A DNA stretch of 55,647 bases from Shewanella xiamenensis (lineage in GTDB: Bacteria > Pseudomonadota > Gammaproteobacteria > Enterobacterales > Shewanellaceae), in contig NZ_BMOP01000024.1 in assembly GCF_014647135.1 (NCBI RefSeq), positions 1 to 55,647 on the forward strand, in the 5' to 3' direction. The translations under genes and the position numbers were made by a program. Positions within the stretch are counted from its first letter, which is position 1, and every line of letters begins with the position of its first letter. Below, piece by piece: positions 27,777 to 39,665 of this stretch. The notes below the pieces were generated by a model. That model was not told the origin of the DNA. It worked only from the letters and a program-made list of their open reading frames with translations, and did not search any database.

Positions 27777-28328
27777 ATGAAATTAACTCAATTGCGTCAT
27801 CTTGCGGTAGTACCACTGGCCTTTACGTTACTTTCTTTTAATGCCAGTGCTGTCAGTCCGCCTCATCCAACAGGACTTAATGCCCCAATGATTAATGTTT
27901 CTCGTATGAACACCAATAATTATGCTCCAGGGGAAGCCGTTAAAATGTTCCCAGCCCCCAAGAAAGGCATGGTTCAACATATTTTGACATTACCTAAGCT
28001 TGAGAATGAAGCAGACTACATGGTCGAGATCCAAATAGGCCAAACTCAACTTGTTGATTGCAATAAACATGGACTCAATGGTCAGGTTAAAGAGCTCACC
28101 GTTGAAGGTTGGGGTTATAACTACTATCAGGTCGATGAAATATCAGAAGGCCCAAGCACTATGATGGCCTGTTTTGAATTAGCCAAAAAAGAAGCATTTC
28201 TGAGGATCCCAAGTGAATTAACACTGCGTTATGACAGTCGTTTACCAAAGGTGTTTTATCTACCCGAGGGTGCAGAACTGCGCTTTAGAACGTGGAAGGC
28301 TGATTCAGCGTATCAATATTCAAAGTAA
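27777..28328 (+). CDS. eco: Ecotin, periplasmic serine protease inhibitor
   Basis: Ecotin is a dimeric inhibitor of trypsin-fold proteases. The mature part matches E. coli ecotin in [24 protein letters not shown] and the reactive loop STMMAC, including the P1 methionine and the two cysteines that form the disulfide. A signal peptide of about 25 residues ends FNASA. The ATG at 27777 has AAGGAG six bases upstream; the open frame begins 16 codons earlier without support. At 183 residues it is slightly longer than E. coli ecotin. It is a single-gene unit. Confidence 0.93.
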   Translation: MKLTQLRHLAVVPLAFTLLSFNASAVSPPHPTGLNAPMINVSRMNTNNYAPGEAVKMFPAPKKGMVQHILTLPKLENEADYMVEIQIGQTQLVDCNKHGLNGQVKELTVEGWGYNYYQVDEISEGPSTMMACFELAKKEAFLRIPSELTLRYDSRLPKVFYLPEGAELRFRTWKADSAYQYSK

Positions 28329-28349
28329 TCATGTAATAAAATCAAAAAG

Positions 28350-28379
28350 AAGGGATATCTATTGCAGATATCCCTTTTC
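28350..28379 (+). terminator. Terminator of eco
   Basis: AAGGGATATCT and AGATATCCCTT pair perfectly around ATTGC, followed by TTCATTTT. It lies 21 bp beyond eco. The A-rich left flank would also serve the minus strand. Confidence 0.8.
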
Positions 28380-28405
28380 ATTTTGAATCTTAACATTGAG
28401 TCGTG

Positions 28406-28528
28406 CTAATTGACGTTTTCTAACACAACCCAAACAGCTTTACCTAAGGTTGCGAGCATCACAGCGCAAAATATGGCGATGACCGCAGTATAGGAAAGCC
28501 AACGAAGATAGCGTTGACCTTTATCCAT
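28406..28528 (-). CDS. Small membrane protein (40 residues) downstream of serS
   Basis: Below the usual ORF length cut-off, an ATG frame of 40 codons starts 18 bases past the serS stop. It reads MDKGQRYLRWLSYTAVIAIF, then CAVMLATLGKAVWVVLENVN. A short basic N-terminus is followed by a membrane helix (about 11-37). The composition is that of a real single-span membrane protein. Codon choice resembles the neighbours. The ribosome-binding site is weak, so translation may depend on serS. The eco terminator follows and could end this unit too. I recognise no family. Confidence 0.55.
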   Translation of the reverse strand: MDKGQRYLRWLSYTAVIAIFCAVMLATLGKAVWVVLENVN

Positions 28529-28546
28529 GGTATTGTGTTATGTCAA

Positions 28547-29851
<1,305 letters not shown>

Positions 29852-30226
29852 TTAAATGCGAGAAAAAACCAGTTGTTGACCTAAGTAAACCATAAACAAA
29901 CATAGACTTAGGTTCAACACCACATTCAAAGCCGCCTTCAACCAATCTCCTTCTTGCATCAGCAATAAAGTTTCGTTTGAGAAGGTTGAAAACGTTGTCA
30001 AAGCACCTAACAGGCCAACACCAATTAGTGCTTTGAGTTCTGGGCTGATATGACTCAATTGTCCCAGTGCGTAAATGACGCCCATTAAAAATGAACCAAG
30101 GACATTGACCAACAGTGTACCAAAAGGAAAACTGCTGCCAAATACTTGGATCATGAATATTGAAATAAGATAGCGAAAAACCGCACCAATGGAACCACCT
30201 AAGGCCACAAGTATGAGATTATTCAT
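29852..30226 (-). CDS. crcB: Fluoride-specific ion channel CrcB/Fluc
   Basis: The 124-residue protein has four membrane helices and the family motifs [20 protein letters not shown] and [12 protein letters not shown], whose asparagine, phenylalanines and sodium-site residues line the pore. It exports fluoride as a dual-topology dimer. The ATG at 30226 overlaps the rarA end by eight bases and has AAAAAGG upstream; an in-frame GTG lies five codons earlier. No fluoride riboswitch is seen, because the gene is embedded in the operon. Confidence 0.93.
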   Translation of the reverse strand: MNNLILVALGGSIGAVFRYLISIFMIQVFGSSFPFGTLLVNVLGSFLMGVIYALGQLSHISPELKALIGVGLLGALTTFSTFSNETLLLMQEGDWLKAALNVVLNLSLCLFMVYLGQQLVFSRI

Positions 30227-31550
30227 ACCTTTTTCTCCCACTGGCTTGATCTAATTGCGCTAATTGCGCCAATTTGTCCTTAATCCGCTTCTCAAATCCG
30301 CGTTCAGTCGGGAAATAAAATTGCGATGCTTGTAAGGATTCGGGGAAATAATTCTCACCGCTGGCATAGGCATTGGGTTCATCGTGGGCATAACGATACT
30401 CGGCGCCAAAACCCATTTCCGCCATGAGTTTTGTGGGTGCATTACGTAAATGATAAGGCACGGCCTCTTGGCCGGTTTCACGGGCAAGTGCCCTTGCCGC
30501 TTTAAAGGCTGTATACACGGCATTACTTTTAGGCGCACTGGCTAAATACACAATCGCTTGGGCAATCGCCCGCTCACCTTCGGCAGGACCTACGCGGTGA
30601 AAACAATCCCAGGCATTGAGCGCAATGGTCATGGCAGCGGGATCCGCGTTGCCCACATCTTCTGAGGCTATGGCTAATAAGCGTCTGGCGACATATAGCG
30701 GATCGCCGCCGCCTTCTAAAATGCGGCAAAACCAATAGAGCGCGGCATCCGGCGCCGAGCCGCGAATCGATTTGTGTACAGCCGAAATCAAATCGTAAAA
30801 CTGATCGCCATTTTTATCGAACCCCGCCACTTGATGGCCTGCGACTTGAACCAGCATTTCAGTGGTAAAACTGCCACCATCGGCCACCATATCGCTCATC
30901 AACTCAAGCAGGTTCAGCGCCTTACGCGCATCGCCATCACATAACTGCGCCAGTTTATTGAGCACATCATTTGGCATAATTAACTGACGCAGCCCTAAAC
31001 CACGCTCGGCATCCGTTAAGGCTTGGGTGATGATATGCACTATCTCATCTTGGCTTAAGCGCTTGATAAGATAGACGCGCGCCCGCGACAGTAAGGCATT
31101 ATTGATTTCAAATGAAGGGTTTTCCGTGGTCGCCCCAATAAAAATCACAGTGCCATCTTCAATAAAGGGCAAAAAGGCGTCCTGTTGACTCTTATTAAAG
31201 CGATGCACTTCATCAACAAATAACAAGGTACGTTGGCCACGGGATTGAGCAATCGCTTGCGCTTGCTCAATGGCGGCGCGAATATCTTTTACACCCGACG
31301 TGACCGCCGAAATACGTTCGACATGGGCATTGGAGTAATGGGCGATAAGTTCGGCAAGGGTCGTTTTACCAGTACCCGGCGGTCCCCATAACATCATCGA
31401 ATGGGCGCGGCCCGCTTCTAATGCTTGGCGCAGTGGTTGGCCTTCACCCAACAGATGGGCTTGACCTATGTACTCAGCTATCGTCCTTGGGCGCATACGC
31501 GCGGCCAAAGGACGAAAATCGGGCGCAAAATTAAACGATAAACTACTCAC
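30219..31550 (-). CDS. rarA: Replication-associated recombination protein A (MgsA/RarA)
   Basis: The 443-residue AAA+ ATPase is related to clamp-loader subunits and acts at stalled forks. Walker A (GPPGTGKTT) lies near residue 57, Walker B is [10 protein letters not shown] and sensor 1 is GATTENPSF. The C-terminal tetramerisation domain includes [11 protein letters not shown]. It lies between lolA and crcB, as in many gammaproteobacteria. Confidence 0.96.
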   Translation of the reverse strand: MSSLSFNFAPDFRPLAARMRPRTIAEYIGQAHLLGEGQPLRQALEAGRAHSMMLWGPPGTGKTTLAELIAHYSNAHVERISAVTSGVKDIRAAIEQAQAIAQSRGQRTLLFVDEVHRFNKSQQDAFLPFIEDGTVIFIGATTENPSFEINNALLSRARVYLIKRLSQDEIVHIITQALTDAERGLGLRQLIMPNDVLNKLAQLCDGDARKALNLLELMSDMVADGGSFTTEMLVQVAGHQVAGFDKNGDQFYDLISAVHKSIRGSAPDAALYWFCRILEGGGDPLYVARRLLAIASEDVGNADPAAMTIALNAWDCFHRVGPAEGERAIAQAIVYLASAPKSNAVYTAFKAARALARETGQEAVPYHLRNAPTKLMAEMGFGAEYRYAHDEPNAYASGENYFPESLQASQFYFPTERGFEKRIKDKLAQLAQLDQASGRKRYE

Positions 31551-31558
31551 TCGCTAAC

Positions 31559-32179
31559 CTATTGGGGTTTAACACGTTGGTCATCAACATCAACGTTATC
31601 AGGCAACACAAACTTAAACAGCGCTTTATCCGCAGAACTAATAGTGTGTTGATTGCTTAAGTCAAACTGGCTCAGATTGCCTTTATCATCGAGTACATTA
31701 AATTTATTCAGTGTGCCTTTGTTAAAACACACATTGACCGCAGAAATACCAGCGTCCATCGACTTAGGTTTGATCTCATAACAATCTTGTTTTTTCGTCA
31801 CCGCATACTGTGACCAAGTAGCATCATCGCGGTGAACTAATAAAGCGATAGGCGATGCATTAATAGCTTCAGCAAAATCCATAATCACAACTTCCTCGGC
31901 AAAGGGATTGTAGATCCATAAGTCTTTACCGTCGGCGACAATTTTAGACTCATCGGGCGCCGTTAAATGCCAATAAAACTGATTAGGGTGAGCAAGTGCA
32001 AATACGCCAGCACCGCTTTGGATAACTTTTTTATTCACATCGGTAACGGTTTGCTTAAAATCCGCCTTAAGGGACTCCGTGCCGTTTAAGGTTTCGCGTA
32101 ATTGCTTAGCATCATCGGCCAACACTGCATTGCTGTATAACAATGGTGATAACAACACAGCACACAACAGTTTTTTCAT
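31559..32179 (-). CDS. lolA: Outer-membrane lipoprotein carrier LolA
   Basis: LolA carries lipoproteins across the periplasm from LolCDE to LolB. The signal peptide MKKLLCAVLLSPLL...AVLA is followed by the mature barrel starting DDAKQL. ADFKQTVTD and GVFALAHPNQFYWHL are typical. The ATG at 32179 has AAGGATA upstream; the open frame begins 12 codons earlier without support. The product has 206 residues. It is 69 bp after ftsK and eight bp before rarA. Confidence 0.95.
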   Translation of the reverse strand: MKKLLCAVLLSPLLYSNAVLADDAKQLRETLNGTESLKADFKQTVTDVNKKVIQSGAGVFALAHPNQFYWHLTAPDESKIVADGKDLWIYNPFAEEVVIMDFAEAINASPIALLVHRDDATWSQYAVTKKQDCYEIKPKSMDAGISAVNVCFNKGTLNKFNVLDDKGNLSQFDLSNQHTISSADKALFKFVLPDNVDVDDQRVKPQ

Positions 32180-32248
32180 AGGTATCCTTTGGACTAAAAG
32201 TTCAACTCGCCGCATTATCGCAAGTTCAAACTGATATCTAGCTTAACA

Positions 32249-34987
32249 TTAATAGTGTTTTGGGGCCGGAGGTGCTAACACTTCGCGGTTACCGTTATGG
32301 CCCTGCGCCGAAACCACACCCTGCATTTCCATTTGTTCGATAATACGTGCTGCACGGTTATAACCAATCTTAAATTTACGCTGCACGCTCGAAATCGAAC
32401 CTCGGCGAGTTTCGGTCACGAAGGCAACGGCTTCATCATAAAGCGGATCGTATTCTTCATCGGATTCGGCGGTTTCACCCGGCAATAGCACTTGTTCACC
32501 CTCACTGACGCCATTGAGGATCTCATCAATGTATTGTGGCTTACCACGGGCGCACCAATCGGCAACCACACGGTGAACTTCATGGTCATCGATAAAGGCA
32601 CCATGGACACGATTTGGCACTGCGGTTCCGGGCGGTAAGTACAACATGTCACCCATTCCGAGTAAGGTTTCAGCACCTTGCTGATCTAAAATGGTACGGG
32701 AGTCGATACGAGAAGACACTTGGAACGCCATGCGCGTCGGAATGTTAGCCTTGATTAAGCCGGTGATCACATCCACCGACGGACGCTGGGTCGCGAGGAT
32801 TAAATGGATACCCGCAGCACGGGCTTTTTGGGCGATACGGGCGATCAGTTCTTCCACTTTCTTACCGACAATCATCATCATGTCGGCAAATTCATCGACA
32901 ACCACCACAATCGAAGGCAGTTTATCTAAGGCTGGTGCCTCTGGCTCCATGCTGTCAGACGATTTCCACATAGGATCATAAATCACTTCACCATTGGCTT
33001 TAGCTTCAGCGATTTTCGCGTTATATCCCTTGATGTTACGAACGCCCATCATAGACATTAGCTTGTAGCGGCGCTCCATCTCACCCACACACCAACGCAG
33101 CGCATTGGCTGCTTCTTTCATGTCGGTAACGACTTCACAGAGTAAATGCGGGATACCTTCATAAACCGAGAGCTCAAGCATTTTCGGGTCAATCATGATA
33201 AAGCGAACATCTTCAGGACCAGACTTATACAGCAAGCTGGTGATCATCACGTTCACCCCGACTGATTTACCCGAGCCTGTCGTACCAGCAACCAATAAGT
33301 GCGGCATTTTACCTAAGTCAACCACCACAGGCTCACCGGAGATATCTTGGCCAAGCACCATAGTTAAATTCGATTTGCTCTGAGTAAAGGCTTCACAGTC
33401 GAGTACATCACGCATATACACTGTTTCGCGAAACTTGTTTGGCAGTTCGAGGCCAACGTAAGATTTCCCTGGGATCACTTCAACGACTCGCACACGCTCT
33501 GCCAGCAGTGAACGGGCTAAGTCATTTGCAAGGTTTGAAATCTTAGAGGCTTTAATACCTGGCGCAAGTTCAAGCTCAAAACGAGTGATCACCGGACCTG
33601 GATAGACCCCCACAACAGTAGCCACAATGTTAAAGTCGGCAAGCTTAGCTTCAACTAAACGTGCAACCTGCTCCAACTCTTCTGGGCTGATAGGATTCTT
33701 TTTACGATCGGGAACATCCAACAAGCTGATGCTTGGCAACGGATCCATTGGCTTAGTTGGGACAGGTTTATTTTCATGGCCAGGTAAAACAACAATGCCA
33801 TCGACAACCTTAGCCTTAGGAGCTTGCTTTTGGCGCTGCGCTTGAGTCACTGCCCCCGTAGATGCTTTGGTATCAAAATCGATCACATCGTCATCATTGA
33901 ACGTTAAGATGTCATCATCTTCATCAATGATAGCTTCGCGATGCAATACTGGTTCATCCTCATCGTCGTCGAAAACCTGAGCATTGAAACCGTTATCGGT
34001 TTCATCTTCTTCCAAATCAGCATCTTGCGCTTTAGCTACCCAAGGTGGCGCTTCAAAATGACCGTATTCAGCCACCGCGCTAACAGGATCAAGTTGCGGC
34101 TCAACGCGTTGCTGGCCTTTAGGTTCAGCTTTTGCTTTATTGTTGTTTAAACTTAAAATTTTAACCAAAGAAGATAACTTACCTTTACCACTACTGGCTT
34201 CAGTGATGAATTCTTCACGGGGCTCTTCTGGTAAAGCCCGTGTATGGATCACGCGACTTTGTGTTGTATCTGGTTGACGTATTTTAGCTTTATCAAGCAC
34301 ATGCTGCGAATCACGACGCTCGCGGAATTTATCCACAACAGACATAAAACCGCGAGTATCTTCCGTTTCTCGCTCACGCTTTAACGACTGAGGTAAACGT
34401 TTGAGTTGTTTGTAGCACCAGATTGAGACAAAGCCGACCTTTTCAACCACAGTCAGCCAACTGATCCCTGTTAATAGCGTAAAACCCGAGCCTAAACAGC
34501 ACAATAGCAATAAGGTTGTGCCTAACTTATTAAAATATGGCAGCATCGCTTGGCCAATGACATCACCAGCTACACCGCCTGCGGAAAACTCATAGATATT
34601 ATTGGCGTTCATGCTGGCTAATGCCGAAAAACCAAGAATAAGTAGCAGAAAACCAATGATCCGCAATGCAACCGAAAAGTAGTCGATTTCCAACAAATCA
34701 TGGGCCCGCTTAAAAAGCAGCCAACCAGTAGAGGCGACAATAATTGGCATGATATAGGCTGTCACGCCAAAAAAATACAGCAGAATATCGGCGATCCAAG
34801 CACCAACAGCCCCTGTCCAGTTATTGATATCACCTTGAAAATGAGACTGACTCCAACCCGGATCTGAGGGACTGAAACTGGCTAAAGCGAGCAAAATATA
34901 AGTGGCTACAACACAGCAAATGATGAGTCCGCCTTCGAGCAGACGCTGCAAGCCTGAGAGCGTGCGTACACTATTTCCTTGAGACAA
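32249..34987 (-). CDS. ftsK: DNA translocase FtsK
   Basis: FtsK coordinates septation with chromosome segregation and XerCD recombination at dif. The 912-residue protein has N-terminal membrane helices (about 18-190), a linker rich in acidic stretches (about 200-400), a RecA-like motor with Walker [11 protein letters not shown] near residue 570 and the Walker [12 protein letters not shown], and a C-terminal winged-helix gamma domain (about 845-905, with [13 protein letters not shown]) that reads KOPS. The linker is much shorter than in E. coli FtsK (1329 residues). Confidence 0.96.
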   Translation of the reverse strand: MSQGNSVRTLSGLQRLLEGGLIICCVVATYILLALASFSPSDPGWSQSHFQGDINNWTGAVGAWIADILLYFFGVTAYIMPIIVASTGWLLFKRAHDLLEIDYFSVALRIIGFLLLILGFSALASMNANNIYEFSAGGVAGDVIGQAMLPYFNKLGTTLLLLCCLGSGFTLLTGISWLTVVEKVGFVSIWCYKQLKRLPQSLKRERETEDTRGFMSVVDKFRERRDSQHVLDKAKIRQPDTTQSRVIHTRALPEEPREEFITEASSGKGKLSSLVKILSLNNNKAKAEPKGQQRVEPQLDPVSAVAEYGHFEAPPWVAKAQDADLEEDETDNGFNAQVFDDDEDEPVLHREAIIDEDDDILTFNDDDVIDFDTKASTGAVTQAQRQKQAPKAKVVDGIVVLPGHENKPVPTKPMDPLPSISLLDVPDRKKNPISPEELEQVARLVEAKLADFNIVATVVGVYPGPVITRFELELAPGIKASKISNLANDLARSLLAERVRVVEVIPGKSYVGLELPNKFRETVYMRDVLDCEAFTQSKSNLTMVLGQDISGEPVVVDLGKMPHLLVAGTTGSGKSVGVNVMITSLLYKSGPEDVRFIMIDPKMLELSVYEGIPHLLCEVVTDMKEAANALRWCVGEMERRYKLMSMMGVRNIKGYNAKIAEAKANGEVIYDPMWKSSDSMEPEAPALDKLPSIVVVVDEFADMMMIVGKKVEELIARIAQKARAAGIHLILATQRPSVDVITGLIKANIPTRMAFQVSSRIDSRTILDQQGAETLLGMGDMLYLPPGTAVPNRVHGAFIDDHEVHRVVADWCARGKPQYIDEILNGVSEGEQVLLPGETAESDEEYDPLYDEAVAFVTETRRGSISSVQRKFKIGYNRAARIIEQMEMQGVVSAQGHNGNREVLAPPAPKHY

Positions 34988-35190
34988 ACGACTTAATCCA
35001 TAAAATTGAAACAGGTGGGCTAACGATACCAGAATCCCATTAAATGTGGAGCATCTTAGGCGGTTTTTCTCCTAAGAATTACTGCTATAAGCTAAAAAAA
35101 CGCTCTTGGCTCATAAAAGCTAGGACTTTGACCATTAACTGATTATTCCGCAATCAATTTAGGCTACATTGTTGAAGACAAATGCCAGAT

Positions 35191-35224
35191 AAAAATATGC
35201 CCCTAAGCTGGCTAACTTAAGGGC
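35191..35224 (-). terminator. Second terminator-like hairpin after lrp
   Basis: GCCCCTAAG and CTTAAGGGC pair with one mismatch around CTGGCTAA. On the minus strand ATATTTTTATC follows, so it resembles a Rho-independent terminator about 75 bp beyond the first. Confidence 0.5.
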
Positions 35225-35270
35225 AAAAGCAAGGTTATAAGTGTGGTTTTAAAAGGCTTACACTGGAATA

Positions 35271-35294
35271 AATAAGGGGCCTAGGCCCCTTATT
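35271..35294 (-). terminator. Terminator of lrp
   Basis: AATAAGGGGCCTAGGCCCCTTATT is a perfect 24-bp palindrome in two halves (AATAAGGGGCCT / AGGCCCCTTATT), 17 bp beyond the lrp stop. The following T run is weak. Confidence 0.65.
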
Positions 35295-35311
35295 GTAACC
35301 GTTTCAGGGTA

Positions 35312-35818
35312 TTAAATATCGCAGAGCAGCTGGTTTATCGCAACACGACTAGTATGTTTAACTTCTTCCATCACCACGTAGGTACGGGTATCAGAAACAG
35401 AAGGTAATTTCAGTAAAGTTTCGCCCAATAAGCGGCGATAAGCCGACATATCAGAAACACGTGTTTTTAATAAGTAGTCAAAGTCACCAGAAACGAGATG
35501 ACATTCTTGAATATCATCCAACAGTTGCACAGCGCGATTAAACTTATCAAATACTTCGGGAGTATCACGGCTTAATGTGATTTCCACGAATACCAGTAGG
35601 GATGCACCCAAGAAATGAGGATTCACCAAAGCAGTATAGCCATTGATATATCCTTGCTTTTCGAGTCGTTTCACTCTTTCTAAACACGGAGTAGGACTTA
35701 ATCCCACTCTTTTAGATAGTTCCACATTTGAAATGCGTCCATCAATTTGTAATTCATTAAGAATGTTGCGATCGATGCGATCCAAGTCTTTTACAGGACT
35801 CTTTTTATTATATGCCAT
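35312..35818 (-). CDS. lrp: Leucine-responsive regulator Lrp
   Basis: The 168-residue Lrp/AsnC-family regulator has an N-terminal winged helix (LDRIDRNILNELQIDGRISNV... and VGLSPTPCLERVKRLE) and a C-terminal RAM ligand-binding domain (about 70-160, HLVSGDFDYLLKTRV). It is very like E. coli Lrp. It lies upstream of ftsK, as in E. coli. The 180-bp region shared with the divergent ald makes ald a likely target. Confidence 0.95.
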   Translation of the reverse strand: MAYNKKSPVKDLDRIDRNILNELQIDGRISNVELSKRVGLSPTPCLERVKRLEKQGYINGYTALVNPHFLGASLLVFVEITLSRDTPEVFDKFNRAVQLLDDIQECHLVSGDFDYLLKTRVSDMSAYRRLLGETLLKLPSVSDTRTYVVMEEVKHTSRVAINQLLCDI

Positions 35819-35998
35819 TTATTTAACCTTGCTTTATCACTAAAACAACATTTTATTCTACGTATGTCTAAAGTTCAGCAGCATAAACTGCGTCGCCGAT
35901 ACTATACTAGATATCCCTGAATTAATCACGTTCAGGTCACGATAAAATAACAATTATGCCCATTAAAAGTGGGTTTTTCAGGCAATTGAGGCTCAAAA

Positions 35999-37114
35999 AT
36001 GATTATTGGTGTACCAAAGGAAATTAAAAACCACGAGTATCGTGTCGGTATGGTTCCTTCAAGCGTTCGCGAATTGACAATCAAAGGTCATGAAGTGTTT
36101 GTAGAAACGAATGCCGGCACGGGAATAGGTTTTACTGATCAGGATTATATTGATGCAGGCGCAAAAATATTAGCAACTGCTGCTGAAGTCTTTGCTAAAG
36201 CAGAGATGATTGTAAAGGTAAAAGAGCCTCAAGCAGTTGAACGCGCCATGCTGCGTCATGACCAGATTTTATTCACTTATCTGCATTTAGCACCGGATTT
36301 ACCACAAACTGAAGATTTAATTAAAAGTGGTGCCGTATGTATCGCTTACGAAACTGTGACCGATGACCGTGGAGGCTTACCGCTGTTAGCCCCGATGTCA
36401 GAAGTGGCTGGCCGCATGTCTATCCAAGCGGGAGCGATGGCGCTGGAAAAATCTTCTGGTGGTCGTGGTATGTTATTAGGTGGTGTACCCGGTGTTGAGC
36501 CAGCTAAAGTTGTGATCATTGGCGGCGGCATGGTCGGTACTAATGCAGCGCAAATGGCTGTCGGTATGGGCGCGGATGTAGTTGTGCTTGATCGTAGCAT
36601 CGATGCACTACGTCGCTTAAACATGCAATTTGGTTCTGCAGTTAAAGCGGTTTACTCGACTGCCGATGCGATTGAGCGCCATGTATTAGAAGCTGACTTA
36701 GTCATTGGTGGCGTATTAATTCCTGGTGCTGCGGCACCTAAACTGGTGACACGTAGCATGATTTCTCGTATGAAACCAGGCAGTGCTATCGTAGACGTTG
36801 CTATCGACCAAGGCGGTTGCGTGGAAACCTCCCATGCAACGACTCACCAAGATCCAACTTATATCGTTGATGATGTTGTGCACTACTGTGTAGCGAACAT
36901 GCCAGGCGCTGTAGCCCGCACATCAACCTTCGCTCTGAATAACGCAACTCTGCCTTATATTCTTAAGTTAGCTAACTTAGGTTATAAAGCCGCACTGTTA
37001 CAAGACAAGCACTTACTGAACGGTTTGAACGTAATGCACGGCAAACTGGTTTGTAAAGAAGTGGCTCAAGCATTAAATCTTGAGTACACAGCGCCAGCAA
37101 GTTTATTAGCCTAA
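35999..37114 (+). CDS. ald: Alanine dehydrogenase
   Basis: The 371-residue enzyme interconverts L-alanine and pyruvate with NAD and ammonia. The substrate domain has VGMVPSSVREL and the catalytic lysine and histidine segments VKVKEPQ and LFTYLHLAPD. The NAD domain has IGGGMVGTNAAQMA (about 175-188) and the ribose-binding aspartate in VVLDRS. The long divergent region shared with lrp suggests Lrp control, as known for alanine catabolism in other bacteria; this is inference. Confidence 0.96.
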   Translation: MIIGVPKEIKNHEYRVGMVPSSVRELTIKGHEVFVETNAGTGIGFTDQDYIDAGAKILATAAEVFAKAEMIVKVKEPQAVERAMLRHDQILFTYLHLAPDLPQTEDLIKSGAVCIAYETVTDDRGGLPLLAPMSEVAGRMSIQAGAMALEKSSGGRGMLLGGVPGVEPAKVVIIGGGMVGTNAAQMAVGMGADVVVLDRSIDALRRLNMQFGSAVKAVYSTADAIERHVLEADLVIGGVLIPGAAAPKLVTRSMISRMKPGSAIVDVAIDQGGCVETSHATTHQDPTYIVDDVVHYCVANMPGAVARTSTFALNNATLPYILKLANLGYKAALLQDKHLLNGLNVMHGKLVCKEVAQALNLEYTAPASLLA

Positions 37115-37156
37115 TCATATGAGAGCCTAGGTTCACACGGACCTACTCTGCTTTGT

Positions 37157-37187
37157 TCGGCCTCACTCTGTTGAGGCCGATTTTTTA
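37157..37187 (+). terminator. Terminator of ald
   Basis: TCGGCCTCA and TGAGGCCGA pair around CTCTGT, followed by TTTTTTAT. It is 43 bp beyond ald. Confidence 0.85.
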
Positions 37188-37275
37188 TGCAGATCACACA
37201 TATCTTCACTCACGCCGGTTTTAAGCCATAGCCTTAGTAAACTCAGGCTGACAATTTGCCTTAGGATTCGATTAG

Positions 37276-38319
<1,044 letters not shown>

Positions 38320-38348
38320 TCTACTGTAGGTCTTATCTAGACTCAAAT

Positions 38349-38390
38349 AATAGCAGGCATAGGTTAACTACCTTAGCCTGCTATTTTTTA
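38349..38390 (+). terminator. Terminator of trxB
   Basis: AATAGCAGGC and GCCTGCTATT form the base of a long hairpin (inner part ATAGG/CCTTA imperfect) followed by TTTTTAT, 30 bp past trxB. Confidence 0.8.
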
Positions 38391-38418
38391 TCTGCATGTT
38401 GTGGCTAAAAACAGCAAC

Positions 38419-38443
38419 AAAAAAAGGGACCAAATGGTCCCCT
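38419..38443 (-). terminator. Terminator of the rpmI-rplT unit
   Basis: GGGACC and GGTCCC pair around AAAT. On the minus strand seven T follow. It is about 24 bp beyond rplT. Confidence 0.8.
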
Positions 38444-38466
38444 CTTAAGTGCGACAAACTAATTGC

Positions 38467-38823
38467 TTAGTTTAACGCTTCTTTTGCTTTTTCAACTAAA
38501 GTTGCGAATACAACTTTGTCGAATACAGCGATGTCAGCCAAAATCTTACGATCGATTTCGATAGACGCCTTTTTCAGACCGTTGATGAAACGGCTGTAAG
38601 ACAGACCATTTTGACGAGCTGCAGCATTAATACGTGCAATCCACAGTTGGCGGAATTGACGTTTTTTCTGACGACGGTCACGGTAAGCATATTGACCAGC
38701 TTTAGTTACTGCTTGAACAGCAACGCGGTAAGTACGGCTACGAGCGCCATAATAACCTTTAGCTAATTTTAAAACTTTCTTGTGACGAGCACGTGCGGTT
38801 ACACCACGCTTAACTCTTGGCAT
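38467..38823 (-). CDS. rplT: 50S ribosomal protein L20
   Basis: L20 is a 118-residue early-assembly protein of the large subunit. The very basic N-terminus ([19 protein letters not shown]) and the globular C-terminal half ([18 protein letters not shown]) are typical. In E. coli it represses its own operon by binding the rpmI leader. It follows rpmI by 16 bp. Confidence 0.98.
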
Positions 38824-38839
38824 TTTCTAATCTCCTAAA

Positions 38840-39034
38840 TTAAGCGTATGGTAATTGACGCGCGATTGCTGGAACGTCAACTTTGGCAACTAAACACTTG
38901 TTACGTAAGTGACGCTTACGCTTAGTGCTCTTTTTGGTCAGAATGTGACGTAAATGGGCTTGCTTGCGCTTGAAACCATTAGCGGTTTTCTTAAAACGCT
39001 TCGCTACACCTCTGTCGGTTTTCATTTTAGGCAT
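38840..39034 (-). CDS. rpmI: 50S ribosomal protein L35
   Basis: The 64-residue basic protein matches L35 ([20 protein letters not shown] and HLRNKCLV). It is in the conserved order infC-rpmI-rplT. The 85-bp leader between infC and rpmI holds a strong hairpin. Confidence 0.97.
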
Positions 39035-39076
39035 TACTAAAACTCCGCATTGGGATGTTAAATAAAAAGCAAGGCG

Positions 39077-39099
39077 AGCGAAGGCATATAGCCTTCGCT
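39077..39099 (-). promoter_or_regulatory. Hairpin in the infC-rpmI leader, candidate L20 operator or attenuator
   Basis: AGCGAAGGC and GCCTTCGCT pair perfectly around a 5-nt loop. On the minus strand CTTTTTATTT follows after a nine-base spacer. In E. coli L20 represses rpmI translation by binding structures in this leader, so this hairpin may serve that role or reduce read-through. The similarity to the L20 site was not tested. Confidence 0.4.
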
Positions 39100-39119
39100 A
39101 CTTTTATAGGTTGCCCTAC

Positions 39120-39662
39120 TTATTTCTTTTTAGGCGCTAGCACCATGATGGCTTGTCGGCCTTCCATTTTCGGGAAAGATTCAACAACCGCATACTCATC
39201 CAAATCAGTCTTAATACGGTTCAACAGATCCATACCAAGATTTTGGTGGGCCATTTCGCGACCTCGGAAACGCAGCGTAATTTTCGCTTTGTCCCCGTCT
39301 TCCAGAAAACGTATCAGGTTGCGTAGTTTTACCTGATAGTCGTTTTCGTCAGTTCCAGGACGGAATTTAATTTCCTTAACCTGAACCTGCTTTTGCTTCT
39401 TCTTTTGTTCCTTGGCTGACTTAGCCTTATCAAACAGGAACTTACCGTAGTCCATAATGCGACATACTGGAGGTTCAGCATTTGGACTAATTTCAACTAG
39501 GTCTACACCTGCTTCATCTGCCAAATTCTGAGCATCTCTGATGCTCACCACACCAATAGCTTCACCATCAATGCCGGTTAAGCGTACTTCTGGTACACCT
39601 GTGATTTCTTCATTGATTCTATTAGGGGCCAGCTGACGCCCTGCTGTTTTCTTGATCTTTAT
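39120..39662 (-). CDS. infC: Translation initiation factor IF-3, AUA start codon
   Basis: IF-3 prevents premature subunit joining and checks start codons. Conserved segments are [28 protein letters not shown] and [14 protein letters not shown]. No ATG, GTG or TTG exists at the proper beginning. The frame runs back to an ATA at 39662 with GGAGG eight bases upstream, giving a protein of 180 residues that begins (M)[15 protein letters not shown], the same length as E. coli IF-3. E. coli infC uses the rare AUU, which lets IF-3 repress its own synthesis; AUA would work the same way. A GTG at 39551 would delete 37 conserved residues. The start is three bases after the thrS stop. Confidence 0.93.
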   Translation of the reverse strand: MKIKKTAGRQLAPNRINEEITGVPEVRLTGIDGEAIGVVSIRDAQNLADEAGVDLVEISPNAEPPVCRIMDYGKFLFDKAKSAKEQKKKQKQVQVKEIKFRPGTDENDYQVKLRNLIRFLEDGDKAKITLRFRGREMAHQNLGMDLLNRIKTDLDEYAVVESFPKMEGRQAIMVLAPKKK

Positions 39663-39665
39663 GAC

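Larger units (their letters stand above)
34988..35311. promoter_or_regulatory. Intergenic region between ftsK and lrp
   Basis: This 324-bp stretch holds the ftsK upstream region and two hairpins listed separately. Both are oriented to stop minus-strand transcription coming from lrp. I see no gene in it. Confidence 0.5.

Noticed and set aside
28406..28546. serS 3' region as a plain untranslated tail
   Set aside because: The 40-codon frame with a membrane-helix pattern is a better explanation of this stretch.
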